Of a DNA stretch of 64,000 nucleotides, positions 52,584-63,832 are shown piece after piece. The DNA comes from Trochalopteron elliotii (taxonomy: Eukaryota > Chordata > Aves > Passeriformes > Leiothrichidae), in contig JANPWX010000359.1 of the NCBI GenBank assembly GCA_024734555.1, forward strand, positions 178,769-242,768, written 5' to 3'. Made by a program: the position numbers and the translations under genes. The stretch's first letter is position 1. The number at the start of each line of letters is the position of its first letter. The notes below the pieces were generated by a model that was not told where the DNA came from, searched no databases, and saw nothing but the letters and a program-made list of their open reading frames with translations.

Positions 52584-52601
52584 AAAAAAAAAAAAAAAAA
52601 A
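52584..52601 (+). repeat. Poly(A) tract of 18 A
   Basis: An uninterrupted A18 with an AATAAA hexamer about 74 nt upstream (52,505-52,510). It could be the tail of an old retrocopy or simply a slippage tract. I could not recognise a parent gene upstream. Confidence 0.8.
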
Positions 52602-54984
52602 GCTCCACTTTCTCCCCTCCAGCACCCCAAAAAACATCCTACTGTTGCCCTGATTTTTTTCAGCCTTCTGATGTTTTACATTTTTGTACTGGAGCTCTCA
52701 CACATTGTGACATAAACAAAAATTGATGTTTTGAAAACTGTGCATTCCTTCCTGGGTGAAGGACAAATTGATGGACCTCTAGTTTGACCAGTGGGGTCAG
52801 AGAGGTGTCAGCCTCATGGCTCAATCGCTGATCAAACTCCAAAAACTATTTAAACCCTAAACCCAAAATAAACTTCTTCTTTTTGCTCGCACAACCTGAC
52901 AGTGTGAGTGTGGTTTCTTCGTGTCCACCTGGCGACATCCTACTATTCTGTGCATAAGTGTCCAACAAAAAAATGTTGGGTTTTTTCTGCACCCCTTTCC
53001 CAGATCATTGCAGCTGTGTCAGTACTGTTAAAACTCCTCACCTTTGTGGATGTAGGATTTGTCTCTCTAAACACAAGAGAATATTAAGCTGCAAAAAGGG
53101 CAAGGACAATTTATACCTGCTCCTATACTAGGTCTCATCAGAGCAACTCTATTATTAAAAATGTTTAAAACACACCTGCAAAATACATAGAAAAATTAGT
53201 AAACCCCCAACACATGGAAAAAGTCTACAGCCATCAAGAACACAGGAAAGCCATATCCTTTTTTTCCTTGGTTTTGGCAATAGAAAGACAGTCCTAATAG
53301 AGAACACAGGAGAGCAAGTACCAGCAGAATTGACAAGATGGAGAAGGTATTTCTCAGACAGTGAGAATGTGCAGGTGGTCATTTGTTCTACTGAGACCAA
53401 GATTTCTCTTTTCCTGGCTGGACATGTCAGAAAGATGCACAAATCTGTAACTGAGGTTTTGTCCCAGTGCTATTTAAGAGGCTCATCTCATTTACTATGG
53501 ACAGTCTTGGAATTGTCATTTCTTGGCAGTCATGAGCAATGAATTACAACATGCTACATCTGGAGGAAAATGCCAGAAAGAATCTGCACGGTAAAGATCT
53601 GGAAAGTGCAAGAATGAGCAAAAGTAAACAGTATTTCATATTGATAAAACACATTCGAGAAGTTTAAAATAAGACAGTCAGCTCAGTAAGAAAGTAGACT
53701 AATAAAACTGAGTAGTTTCAGATTTTCTGAAAAGGATATTTCAGGTGTGGATGTAGCTCCAGTAGTGGCTACAGCTCCTCAAATCTCACCAAAGTGTTTT
53801 GCTCCCAAGTTAGTGTTGGGCAACTGCTCAGGAACATCAAGAACAAGTGTTACACAGCAGGGGAGTATTCAGATGCATCCAGTGGTGGGGATCACAGCCT
53901 GACCTCATGAAGTAAGGTCACCCTATGGTGACAGAGGCTAATTCTAATCAGGAATCTTACATCTGAAAGGTATTGTAATAGAGATTGTACAGCTGCTGAA
54001 TTAAGTAAATGAATAGAAAGAATTCACCTGTGATGTAAATAAAAAAAGAAAAGATAAAATAAGATTCATTATGCACTGAGCAACATCCCATGAAAAATTA
54101 AGTTTTGGAGGAATCAAACTTCTCAAGGTCAGTGTCATGTGCCAGCCTGGGTGGCAGGATAGTGCAGGGTGAGAAATACTGAGACTTCATATTGATTTCT
54201 TCAGAATGAAATTAATAATTTCATAAATGCTGAAATGTTTCAATTGACACTCTGGGATCAAACTGATTTTTATGAATATAAAATTGCTTCCGCTCTCTCT
54301 TACCTATTTTTCAGTTCTGCTAGAGAGAAAAAAATAAACAAAATGGGGGCTGTATCTGACCAAGAGCAGTCACAGAATGTGTCTTGAGGCATTTCAAATA
54401 TGGCTCTGGTGAGGACAATATCATCTCTTAGAAATCAGGGTTTTGGCTGTGCTTCTGCCTCTCCCTGAGCCATTAACAGCCTCACATGTGAACGACACTG
54501 AAATGCACTTGCTCAGACTGTTTTTTTGGCTGACACAGTGAAGCAGCAATCAGACTGAGGCTGAAACATTTATGAGAGAGTCATAAAGGGCAGAAAACCC
54601 AGAAATGTATTATTTACTGCCCACGTTCTTTATTCTCTCTTCATGGGTAATTCATTTGAATTCTGCTCTTCTGTTGGGTGAAAAGGATCTGAAGTAACAT
54701 CCCTGAAGCGGCCTGTGTTGCTCCAGATTTACACGGCTCTGCTGGATGGCAGGATCTGCCTCAGAGCATTTTATATTAGCTGTGTCTCAGAGGGTGCTCT
54801 ATGCCTAGGGCTCAGAATATTCCCACCCAGTTTAATCTTCACAAGCTGCCCTTGCAAGCCAAGCTGCAAATGTATTTACAGATCTAGCACAATAATTTCT
54901 TACTCCTCAGGTTGGTTGACCTGTCAGAAATGAATGTGTTTCTTCAGACTTCTATTTTTGCAGGTGCCTCTGCTATAAAGGCCT

Positions 54985-55305
54985 CAGCCAAACAAAAATG
55001 AACTAGACAAAATGTGCAGACGCTTTATTTGGCATGGAAAGAACCCAAGGACACATCCCTGCTACGGTTGCAAAAATAAAAAAGAATATGGGGAACTTGG
55101 CCTTCCTCAGTGGAAACTCAACATTTGGGTGGCCCTGCTGCAGCCTGTGTGGGGCTGGCAGTCATTGTCTCTGAATGAAGAGGCTGACTTAACCTGGATC
55201 TCTATCAAATCCTCCCTCTGCAAGACTGTGCATTTGGCAGAGGTACTGACAGAAATCCTCTGGCCGGGAAAGTGCAATCAAATCCTGTTAGGCACAATAT
55301 CTTGA
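54985..55305 (+). pseudogene. Decayed L1-clade LINE ORF2 C-terminal fragment
   Basis: The plus-strand frame reads NELDKMCRRFIWHGKNPR, then GELGLPQWKLNIWVALL, then WISIKSSLCKT. This is the layout of the region just after the reverse transcriptase in L1/Tx1-type LINE ORF2 proteins: ..FIWxGKxPR.., a PKxxGGLxLPxxKLYYWAAQL block, and a later W..LE.SL. block. Only about 100 codons remain, and I found no 5' or 3' parts nearby. CR1-type elements lack this block, so it is not another CR1. L1-clade sequences are rare in birds, so this is probably an ancient insertion. Confidence 0.72.
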
Positions 55306-58300
55306 GAAGGGGCTCTATTAGTTTAAAACACTGAGAAAGTTTAACTGTGGTTGTTTGGCATTTACTCTGGTTGCTGATTTATTTGAATTCTCCTTTAGTT
55401 AAAAAAATCCCAAACTTGAAAAAAAATATCGAGGTGGAAAAAAAAAAAGTATCTACAAGAATCAGAGTGTTTTTTAGAGGGCAGATTAAATTCCTCCAGT
55501 GCACATCTTTTATACAGCACCCCCCACCTGTGTATGCACAGGAGAAAACCAAGCAGTCCTAACTACTGGGATTCTTGTGAGGTTTACCAAGAAACAAATT
55601 CTGAGGTTAGTGCCTGAACAGACAGCTGGGGTGGGAGGAAAATCTTTCCTCTGGTAAGCAGGAGGAAGTGGGTCCTGAATCACTGCATATTCCCAGGCTG
55701 CCCCACTACCCTCAGTTCAGTGTGCATACGGGAAATCCACATAGGAAAAGCTTAGGCATCAGCCCTCTCTGCTGCTCACCCTTGCTTCCACAGCAAAATC
55801 CCACCTCTAGGACGCTAAGCAGTTTGTGGTGGGGCCACAGAAGCATATTTTGATGCCCAAGGCAGGGTGCCAGTTTGGTGTGCTGCTCTCTTCTGGGCCC
55901 TATGTCAAGGGATATTAAAAATACAATCTTCATTCCGTTCAAAGCAGAGCTTGAACTTCATGAACCATCCCTGGCAGGGACCATGTTTCTCTGCTTGCCA
56001 TGTCCTTTTCACAGTCCTGTGAGGGACTGCATTTGGCTGTCACTGTCCCACTGTGCACCATCCCCAGGTTTGGGAATTTTGATGTTTGTCTCATGAAACA
56101 TATTAAGTTCCCAAGTCCATAGCTCTTATTTGCCCAAGGAAAGCTCATAGGCTCCGACCTCAGGCTGTTTGCAAAGCCTGTCAAAACCCATTTGTCTAGG
56201 AGATTGCAGCAGCAAATATCACAGTTAAGGCTAAAAGGCAATTCTATGCCAAGCTCATTCTAGGTCACTAACTTCCTAAGGGTATTCTTCCAAGAAATAG
56301 CTTCATCTTGAGTAGTTCTGCAAGAGGAGAGAGACTGTGAGTTATAATTAACCCCTTCTTCACAAGGAAAAGAAGAATCCTTCAGTCTATCACATTTATC
56401 ATTCAAGATTTATTCAGGCTAAGACTTCCCCCCCTTAGGGCCAATACTGGGAAACAAATTTACCAGGAAATAAAGTATTTGAATGAAAGAAAATATTCTT
56501 TACCCTTTCAAAAAGGACACTATGTGCTTCTTGGGCAGTATCCCCACTTCTTTTAGGAAAGTAAATACAGTGTATTCAAAACTGAAAGAAATCTCACATT
56601 GAAAAACTGCATCAACTCAAATAAAAGGCTTCACTGCCCAGGAAACTCAGGTACCCCTCAGGAAAGCCACTGTAGCAAAGACAAGGAAATACAAGAGGCA
56701 CACAGATGCAGCTTTGAAGGAAGAGATGAAGTCATGCAAGAAGTGCAATAGGCCTAATTAAAATGAGCATGCAAGGGAAGTAACACATTACAAAATTAAA
56801 CAAATAAAGCAAGCTAAATGATGGGAGGAGTGGAGATAAACCAGTCTTGGACAGTCCTACTAAAGTGCATAGAGCTTGCACACCTTCATCAGCTGCTCTT
56901 AGGAGGTTGTGGGAGGGACTAGCAGAAAAACTACCTGAATCCATGATACCTTAGATTGCCTCATCTTCTAAAAACCACCTAGGCCATGAGCAAGAGACAG
57001 GAGGAGAAAGACAAGGTTATTCTATGGCTTAGATTCTAGAAAGTTATTTCCTAAATTAAACTTAAGTTTTAAGATAATGTCAGCCCAGTGCTCACCAAGT
57101 GTCAAAAAACGAAACAACATCATGTTAGGAATTTTTGGAAAATAGAGAGGAGAACAGAGAATAAATATTGCTATGCAAATGTATGTATAATGCACCCCTG
57201 TCTAGAACTATGCACAGTTCTTATTTCCCTTTCAAAAATGGCACAGAAAAATACGAAAAAAAAAATCTTAACGGTCCTCAGTAGGCTAGGGAGGGAGTTG
57301 AAGGCTGAAAACTGACTCTTCCTGATCAAAAGGTGTCTTTAAATGAACCCCAGAGTAATGGGTTCAAAAGAAACAAAGAGACATGTCTCTTCATAAAACA
57401 CACTTAACTTGGGCAATTCCTTTCCATGGGATGCAATGGATTTTAAATTGTAGATTCAAAAAGCAATTTGACAAATTCATGGAAATATATATATTGTTCA
57501 TGGTATTAAACAACAATGCATCAGTCTCAAGAAATCCATGACTTTCAAATTGTGTGGGAGGGTGGTAGGGAAGTATCCCCAAATGCTTGCCCTGGTCATG
57601 TACTCTTCAGTCGCTGCTGGGCAGTGCTGGGAATGGGATGGGACCCTTGGCCTGCCCTGGGACAGTCAGTCCTGCTCTGATCCACTTACATATTTTGCTG
57701 CCACAGCCCAGATCAACCTCCAGGACAGCTTTCCTTACTGGTTCTGAAATTACCCTCTTGAGTAGTTCTGGAAGAGAGAGACTGTGAGACTCACAGGTGT
57801 TTTGTCTGGATCTCTGCCTCTGGACTGTTTCCATATCTAAATTCAAATTCTGGTTCTAGCTTTGAGACACCAGAATCCATCAATGTGGGAACACCTGTGC
57901 AGTGTACTGGGGGCCACAGAAGCCTCTGCATAATATAAAAGTCAAATATATTGTACCCTAATAAGTGAAAAAGTAGGATAAGTAAGGGCTCATATTTTAT
58001 CTACTTTTTTTTTTTGTAATTAAATGAATATTAATCTTAAAATCCATCACAGGCTACAAAATCAGTTCTAATACGTTATAGAGTGATAAAAATGATAAAT
58101 TTATGCTGCAGTCTTGCTATTGTCTAAAACCAAATACCTTAAGATGGTATTGCATTGCATAGGTGCATAATTTTCATGGAAAGAATCAACAACAGGCCTA
58201 TTATCAGAGACATGCAGAAATAAAAACTGTTAAACAGTATCTTTTTCAAGATATTTGGACAAGGAAAAAAAAAAAGCCCTCCTTTGAAAATAGTAATTTT

Positions 58301-61300
58301 TTTTCTAGGCAGTGTGAAATGGTCATTGGTTACTAAAAGTATACCAGAAATTTGTATTTTGCATAAACACCACAGGACTATATACACAAAGATCATGTTA
58401 AGAAGTGGTGTAGCTATTTAGTGTCCAGAGGATGGAAATCTTTTACTTGAAGTACTGAATGTGTCAGATGGAAATCTTGTACTCGAAATACTGAACGTGT
58501 CAAAAAGTTGTCCTCTGACTTGTCCAGAAGGACAACTGAGACCAAAATAAAACCATTTGCCATGGAGCAAGAAAGGGCCTGAATAGGTCACGGAAGAAGG
58601 GACTTATTGCCAGCTCCTCTTGATTTTACCCTTAGCCTTGATAGTTGGATCTTTTCCTAAAGCAACAGCTTCAACATTCAAACAACAAGATAAGGATCTC
58701 AGTTTTGACATAAAAATAAAAAACGACCACCCCTGGATGGGGCAGCTCTGCTCTGACCTTCGCACACCACCGAGCCCTCAGAGCGAGCTTCTCTCGGCTG
58801 GCTGCACTCACTGACAGGGTCAATGGCATGGCAGTGACTTCCCACGACAGGAAAGCTCTGCTGCACTGGTGAGCTGCCAAGAATTTTGGAGAGGTAACCT
58901 GGTGTGCAAACAGCTCCAAATGGTGACAGCAAGGGGTGGAAAGGAGTGATGATGGGTCACTTAAGGTTCTACCCTTTTGGTCGGTCCCTTTTGACTCACT
59001 TCCTCCCTGACCACAGGTGACACTGTGACAAGTGTTTTCCCTCTTGGCACAGCTTCTGTCAGTTGTTTGACCAGTTTCAGGGCTGACGAGCCCAGCATTT
59101 TCACAGGATCCTCCCTGTCTCCTCCATGCCATGGCTACTATAGAAAGACATTAAAAAATTAGCATTTTAAGTTACCATGAAGTAAAATCAAAGCAATCCA
59201 CATGGAACTGCTAAGAGAAAATTCGTGGCAAACTTGAATTACTGCACTAAATACCTTGATAAATCCTATTTGTAAAAACATTTCAAGAAGTTTTCAGTGT
59301 AACAAATACCCATCCCCACAGTTAGCGTGATCTGAGTATTAAATTGGAAGAGACGGAACATGTAGAAACTGCTAGTCTTTGTGACAATACACAGTAGTCA
59401 GTTCACTATCTTAAATGAAATTTTGCCAGTTTATTTGAAATTAATCAGTATCTGCTTCTTGGTAGATAGACTTGGTAATCTATGTAATGATGTTTAATTC
59501 TGATGCTCTGCAAGGAACACCTGTTGGGTTTTTGGGTTTTTTTTGAGAGGTGCTGAGAATCAAAATTAATAACTTGATGGAGAGAAGATACATCAAGGTA
59601 CTTACAAAGGGTCCTCTACGACACCAGTTCTTCCCTGATATGTGGACAATGAAACAAATGCAACAGCAGAATTAGTGGCCTAATGACCTCAGTTCTTGGA
59701 GGCTCTGTGTCATAGACTTCTAGAGCAACTATTCAAAACTAATCATGTACACCACTGATACACAGGAACAATGAGCCAAAAGTACATGACCTTCTCAGCG
59801 AGTTTCTTTGAAATGCAAACAAGAATCTGACGGATCAGGGAGGCTAAGCCTCCTTAGTTTAATGAAGAGCAAATTATCTTCCATTTCTTCCCATAAAATT
59901 GTAGCAACAGAGTGTATTGCTTGTTCTCAATGTTACACAGCTGTTTAGAGGTGTTCAACAGTGTGACAAATTTCACAGCTTGAGTATCTGAAACTGCCCA
60001 TAAATTGTTTCACCCCCTCTAGTCTCCACCAAGTATTAATTATTCTGTTAACATTCCCGTGATGCTGTTTTCACCACACTGGACTCCTCTGTGCAGACCC
60101 ACGGACCTAATCAAACACATAATCAATCAATCTGCTTGTCAGATACAAGCAGCAAACAAGACTTCTTTGTGTCCTACACAATTGCCTTTTGAGAAAAAAA
60201 AGTGAGCTACTGGTTTGTAAGGGCATGTAATAGACAAGTAATGCATCAGGGGCCAGTGCCTGTGGCGCTGTGAGGAAACCTTGTGACTGAATTCCTGACA
60301 AGGGACATTTCTGATGGGTTACTCAGACTACCCTGACTGCTGTTCTGGAATTACACAGTATGAAAGAATATTTTTAAAAGATGACTGCAATCACTGGAGT
60401 CAAAAGCTTCTTACAAGTTAACAAAAGACAAAAGTGGGCAACCCTTTGGCTTTAGCATTGCTGAGTTTTCATGAAAGATGAACTCTTGGTGCAGAACTCC
60501 TCTTTGCAGAGCAGAAGAGAAAACAACAGAACAGCACAACAGTTTTTAAATGTCTCTCTCAGATTCTCAAAGGGCAACAAAAAGAGAGAAACATGACACC
60601 CATTCTTGTTTGGCCTCCTTTTTGGAGGGGACGAAAACTACTGTCTTGAGACCCTTGAGACCCTGTAATGAGACAAGAGTTGAAAGTAATTTAAGTGGGC
60701 AAATTTAGCCACATCCTTATCTAAGAGTCACTCAGAACATCTTCCTGTTGTTATGCTGTAAAAAAACCTCCAGAAAAGCAAACATGATTTGCACAGGTAC
60801 ACAATAAAAAACACAGAGGTATGCAAACACACTTTGTTAAAGCTTTGATACATACACTATGTGATCAAGTAATTTTAATGTGCACGTAAATTGCATTCCA
60901 CGACTTGGACCCTATTCACACCAGGTAAGAAACTTCAAGCCCTGACAGTCCCAACTGATGCAATGAACTAATTAATTCTGCTAAAATTACTTTTTAAAAA
61001 GTCATTACCTGTATTTCAGATGAGTGGGAAACACTACTAAGAATCAATTAAAAGCTTGTTACATGCCATGTTTACTTGGCACCTGCCAAGTAAAATTCAA
61101 TTGATTAATGCTTTTTACAACCATGTAGGAATTTAACCATATAAAGTACAAGTAATTCTCTACACAAGTTTCCTAAGTCAGAAAAGGCCTGACCTTCTTT
61201 ATGTAACAAAATATGGTCAATGATTTCTGCAAAATCTATGCACTTTTAGAGATGACACACATGCTGACTTACTTTGACGCATTACACCACAGCATACATT

Positions 61301-61580
61301 CTCTGGCCTTGCATTTGAAAATTGCTACAGTTCCTTTTATGTAGAATACTTGTGGAAAAGTCATGAAGGTATTTATGCAGTAGAAATTTGAACAGGGGCT
61401 TAGGTAGGGTTCCTGTAAGTTTGCTTTACAGCATCTACTGATAGACTGAAAAACAATTTTTATTAACTAACCTGAAGAACCTCCACTATCATCACCCCAG
61501 CAGCAGCAACTCAAAACCTCTGGAAATCATTGTGGCTGGTGCAGAAACAAAATAACGGCCCACTATAACCACTGATGGAA
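55306..61580. other. Intergenic DNA between GALNT15 and DPH3
   Basis: No gene recognised. A 153-codon minus-strand frame (58,671-59,132) has no domain. Small local duplications occur: a 36-bp tandem pair at 58,431-58,502, and a ~32-bp sequence present at both 56,307 and 57,757. Confidence 0.6.
58431..58502. repeat. 36-bp tandem duplication
   Basis: Two adjacent 36-bp copies (58,431-58,466 and 58,467-58,502), both starting GATGGAAATCTT and ending GTGTCA, with four substitutions between them, all in the middle and 3' half. Confidence 0.95.
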
Positions 61581-61591
61581 TCTTAAACATC

Positions 61592-61597
61592 TTTATT
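61592..61597 (-). terminator. DPH3: Candidate distal DPH3 polyadenylation signal AATAAA
   Basis: TTTATT on the plus strand, about 1.44 kb past the DPH3 stop codon. A second AATAAA on the same strand lies at 62,093-62,098, about 0.94 kb past the stop. Either could end the transcript. Confidence 0.45.
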
Positions 61598-63033
61598 TAA
61601 ATAGTCAAAATAAATATTTGATAAGGCATAGCTAACCAAAGTACCACAACATTTATATTTTTTTTAAGCACATATTTCAAAGGAACACGAGTGCCACCTC
61701 CTGGTTTAGGCATGGAAACACTCTGGGTTGTGCTTATTGCATTCAAAACTTCTAACTAGATATAGGGTTTTTTTCTCTCCTTTTCTTAAAATAACTAGAA
61801 TGTTCATCTTCCACATTCACAGAATGCTGTAAGAACAAAAAAACCTAAATGCAAGAATCCAGTAAAACTTGCTTATCTCTAGTGCCTGGAGCAAAACAGC
61901 TATACAAACACTTCACAGGTCCTTTTCCCCAAATTTAACTTCACAGGTGTCGAATCCTATTAAAACAAAGGAATGACCACAATTTTAAGTAAATATTCAA
62001 GTACAGTGGCTTGTAATTCAAGAAGCAGTCTTGGTATCAATATTGAATCAAACTGTATGTTCTCATGGCTTTTTTCTACCCTAAAAAATGCCTTTATTAA
62101 TTAAGTGAGAAGTGTGAGATATTTACTACAAATGGCACAAAGAACTGCAGCCCATTTTATATCTACTGCAACAGTCCAATCACAAAGTTGTTGAGAATAT
62201 AGGGGTAAAATACAACCCACCTTGAGTTCCAGTCCATCTGCACGTTAGTAGCTGTGCAGGGGTAAAAAAACCAGGTTGACTCCATTTCACACAACACCCT
62301 CAAAAGTGTATCACTATTAAGTCAGAGTCATTTGGTAACAACTACCAAAGTTCTTTCAAAGCAACTTTACAAGCACTTTAGGAAACAAAACTGTCCCAGC
62401 TCAAGTGTTGCCCCCACTGCAGATACACAGACAACTGCACCTTCCCTGTGCTTACAGGAGTAAGAACAATTTACCAACACTGGGTAAATGTAAATGTTGG
62501 CTCTGGGTCTCTTGTTTTCTCCCCATATTCAGTATGGGCTGGAAGTATACGAGCCCACATCCTGGGAGAAGCTGCACTGTGTCAGCTCTCTATGGCTTTG
62601 TGTCCTGTGGACTCCTAAATCTTGCCTCCCACCATTTCAGCTCTCTGTGCCATTTCACACTCCCATATACCCGCATAAAGCCTGTTCTTCTCCACAGACT
62701 AAGAAGCCACTGCTAAACTAAATGTTAACATTTCTTAACTCCACAATCTTCTTCTGTGTATTAACTTGCTGTAAATCAGGATCATAATCTTCATGTCTTC
62801 TGGAATACACAGAGCAACTTATATATTTTTTCTTTAAGTATAACCTTTTGGAACAAAATGCATTCATACGTTTGATGCCCCAGCAAACTCTCATTCATGT
62901 TAAGAAGACAGACAATTATTGCACTTGTATCCCACAGCAGCAAGCACTTCCAGAAGGAGAACCACAACTCTTTCTGCAGTCACCATTCCCCATGCTTTCT
63001 CATCGCAACACAGCACAGTCCACGATGCATTCA
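61598..63033 (-). other. DPH3: Probable DPH3 3' UTR and flank
   Basis: Sequence following the DPH3 stop in the direction of transcription, up to the candidate distal polyadenylation signal. It has no open frame of note on the minus strand and no recognised repeat. The extent is inferred only from the polyadenylation hexamers. Confidence 0.45.
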
Positions 63034-63099
63034 TCAGCACTTGACCAGTTCCTTGTTTGGCACAGGTTCTGCCACGACTTCATCCCGCATGAACTGCTC
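63034..63099 (-). CDS. DPH3: DPH3 coding exon 3 (stop)
   Basis: Acceptor CTTTAG|GAG on the minus strand. Codes [20 protein letters not shown] then C and TGA; a second in-frame TGA follows directly. Too short for ORF finders, but fixed by the family C-terminus NKELVKC. Confidence 0.92.
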   Translation of the reverse strand, partial: EQFMRDEVVAEPVPNKELVKC

Positions 63100-63832
63100 C
63101 TAAAGAGAGCAAACAGGGATTTAGGCGATTTACATTGTTTTTGGATCTCCTCTACCTCACAAACACCACGACATACATCCAGGCTGGAAAACAGAGTAGT
63201 TATAAGTGATATTAATCTGTCTTCCAAAACATGGAAGTCGTAACGTGCCTGTGAGGTGAGAAAAGCTGCCAGGGCTGCTGGAGTCAGTCACAGGAGCTCT
63301 TCACTCACATCACTGATTTCGTCCCGTCTGTGTCCTACCCCACGGCCCCACAGGTAGGCATCTTTCTAAGTAGGCATCTTTCTAAGCCCAAACACGGCAG
63401 CAGGAGACAAAAACAAATGTAGGCAGCAAATGTAGTCCCAAACCAGCGATTTTTAAACGCCGCCCCGCGCTTCCCGCACGGGGCGGCGAACCGGGACTCG
63501 GTGAGACCCGACTGGAACCGCGTCCGACTGCCCTCCTTCCGCACCCACCTGGTCGTAAATGACGCGCAGGATCAGGGAGCAGCTGGGGCAAGTGGCCACG
63601 TCCTCCCCGTTTTCCAGGTCCTCCTGCAAAAGGCCCGGGAGAGCGGTCAGGGCCCCGCCGCCTGCCCGGCCCGCGGGCCGCACCACCCTGTTCTCCCCCA
63701 CAGCCCTGCCCGGCCGCCCCTCACCCGCGTGATGAGGAATCGGTCCCCGCAGGGGCACGGGTAGCTGTAGGTCCCGGTCTCCTCGTCGTACTCGAAGTCC
63801 TCGATCTCCACCTCGTCGTGGAACACGGCCAT
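63034..63832 (-). CDS. DPH3: DPH3, diphthamide biosynthesis protein 3 (3 coding exons, 82 aa)
   Basis: Complement of join(63034-63099, 63549-63623, 63725-63832): 249 nt, 82 residues plus stop, the length I recall for human DPH3. A small CSL-type zinc-finger protein. C26, C28, C48 and C51 (CPCG and CPSCSL) form the four-Cys metal site. DPH3 (yeast Kti11) passes electrons to the Fe-S cluster of DPH1-DPH2 in the first step of diphthamide synthesis on eEF2, and also works with Elongator in tRNA wobble-uridine modification, in cytosol and nucleus. The acidic N-terminus [20 protein letters not shown] and C-terminus VPNKELVKC are family hallmarks. The start has a strong context (GGCATGG). The C-terminal segment ([12 protein letters not shown]) differs from the mammalian one. 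Expression from a CpG-island promoter is consistent with a housekeeping gene. Confidence 0.96.
63100..63548 (-). other. DPH3: DPH3 intron 2 (449 bp)
   Basis: From GTGGGT to CTCTTTAG on the minus strand, phase 0. It contains a perfect 16-bp tandem duplication at 63,355-63,386 and the edge of the CpG island. Confidence 0.9.
63355..63386. repeat. Perfect 16-bp tandem duplication
   Basis: TAGGCATCTTTCTAAG occurs twice back to back without mismatch, inside DPH3 intron 2. Confidence 0.97.
63549..63623 (-). CDS. DPH3: DPH3 coding exon 2 (second zinc-ligand pair)
   Basis: Minus-strand acceptor TTTTGCAG|GAG, donor GACCAG|GTGGGT. Codes 25 residues, [20 protein letters not shown] then VIYDQ, including C48 and C51 of the zinc site and the CSL motif. 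Confidence 0.96.
63624..63724 (-). other. DPH3: DPH3 intron 1 (101 bp)
   Basis: Very short GC-rich intron between GTGAGG and TTTTGCAG on the minus strand, phase 0. Confidence 0.93.
63725..63832 (-). CDS. DPH3: DPH3 coding exon 1 (start, first zinc-ligand pair)
   Basis: Codes residues 1-36, from [10 protein letters not shown] to [12 protein letters not shown], donor CGG|GTGAGG. It holds C26 and C28 of the zinc site. Reading past the donor gives a false 61-codon frame. Confidence 0.96.

Larger units (their letters stand above)
45952..54980. other. GALNT15 3' flank and intergenic DNA, no gene recognised
   Basis: AT-rich sequence with simple repeats and no CR1 or LTR that I recognise. Open frames of 122 and 153 codons on the minus strand (50,424-50,792 and 50,973-51,434) show no domain, no splice context and no composition bias that supports coding. 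The first few kilobases may be 3' UTR if the nearest polyadenylation signal is not used. Confidence 0.6.

Noticed and set aside
58671..59132. 153-codon minus-strand frame between GALNT15 and DPH3
   Set aside because: No domain, no clear promoter or polyadenylation context; another frame overlaps it on the same strand. A database search would be needed to revive it.
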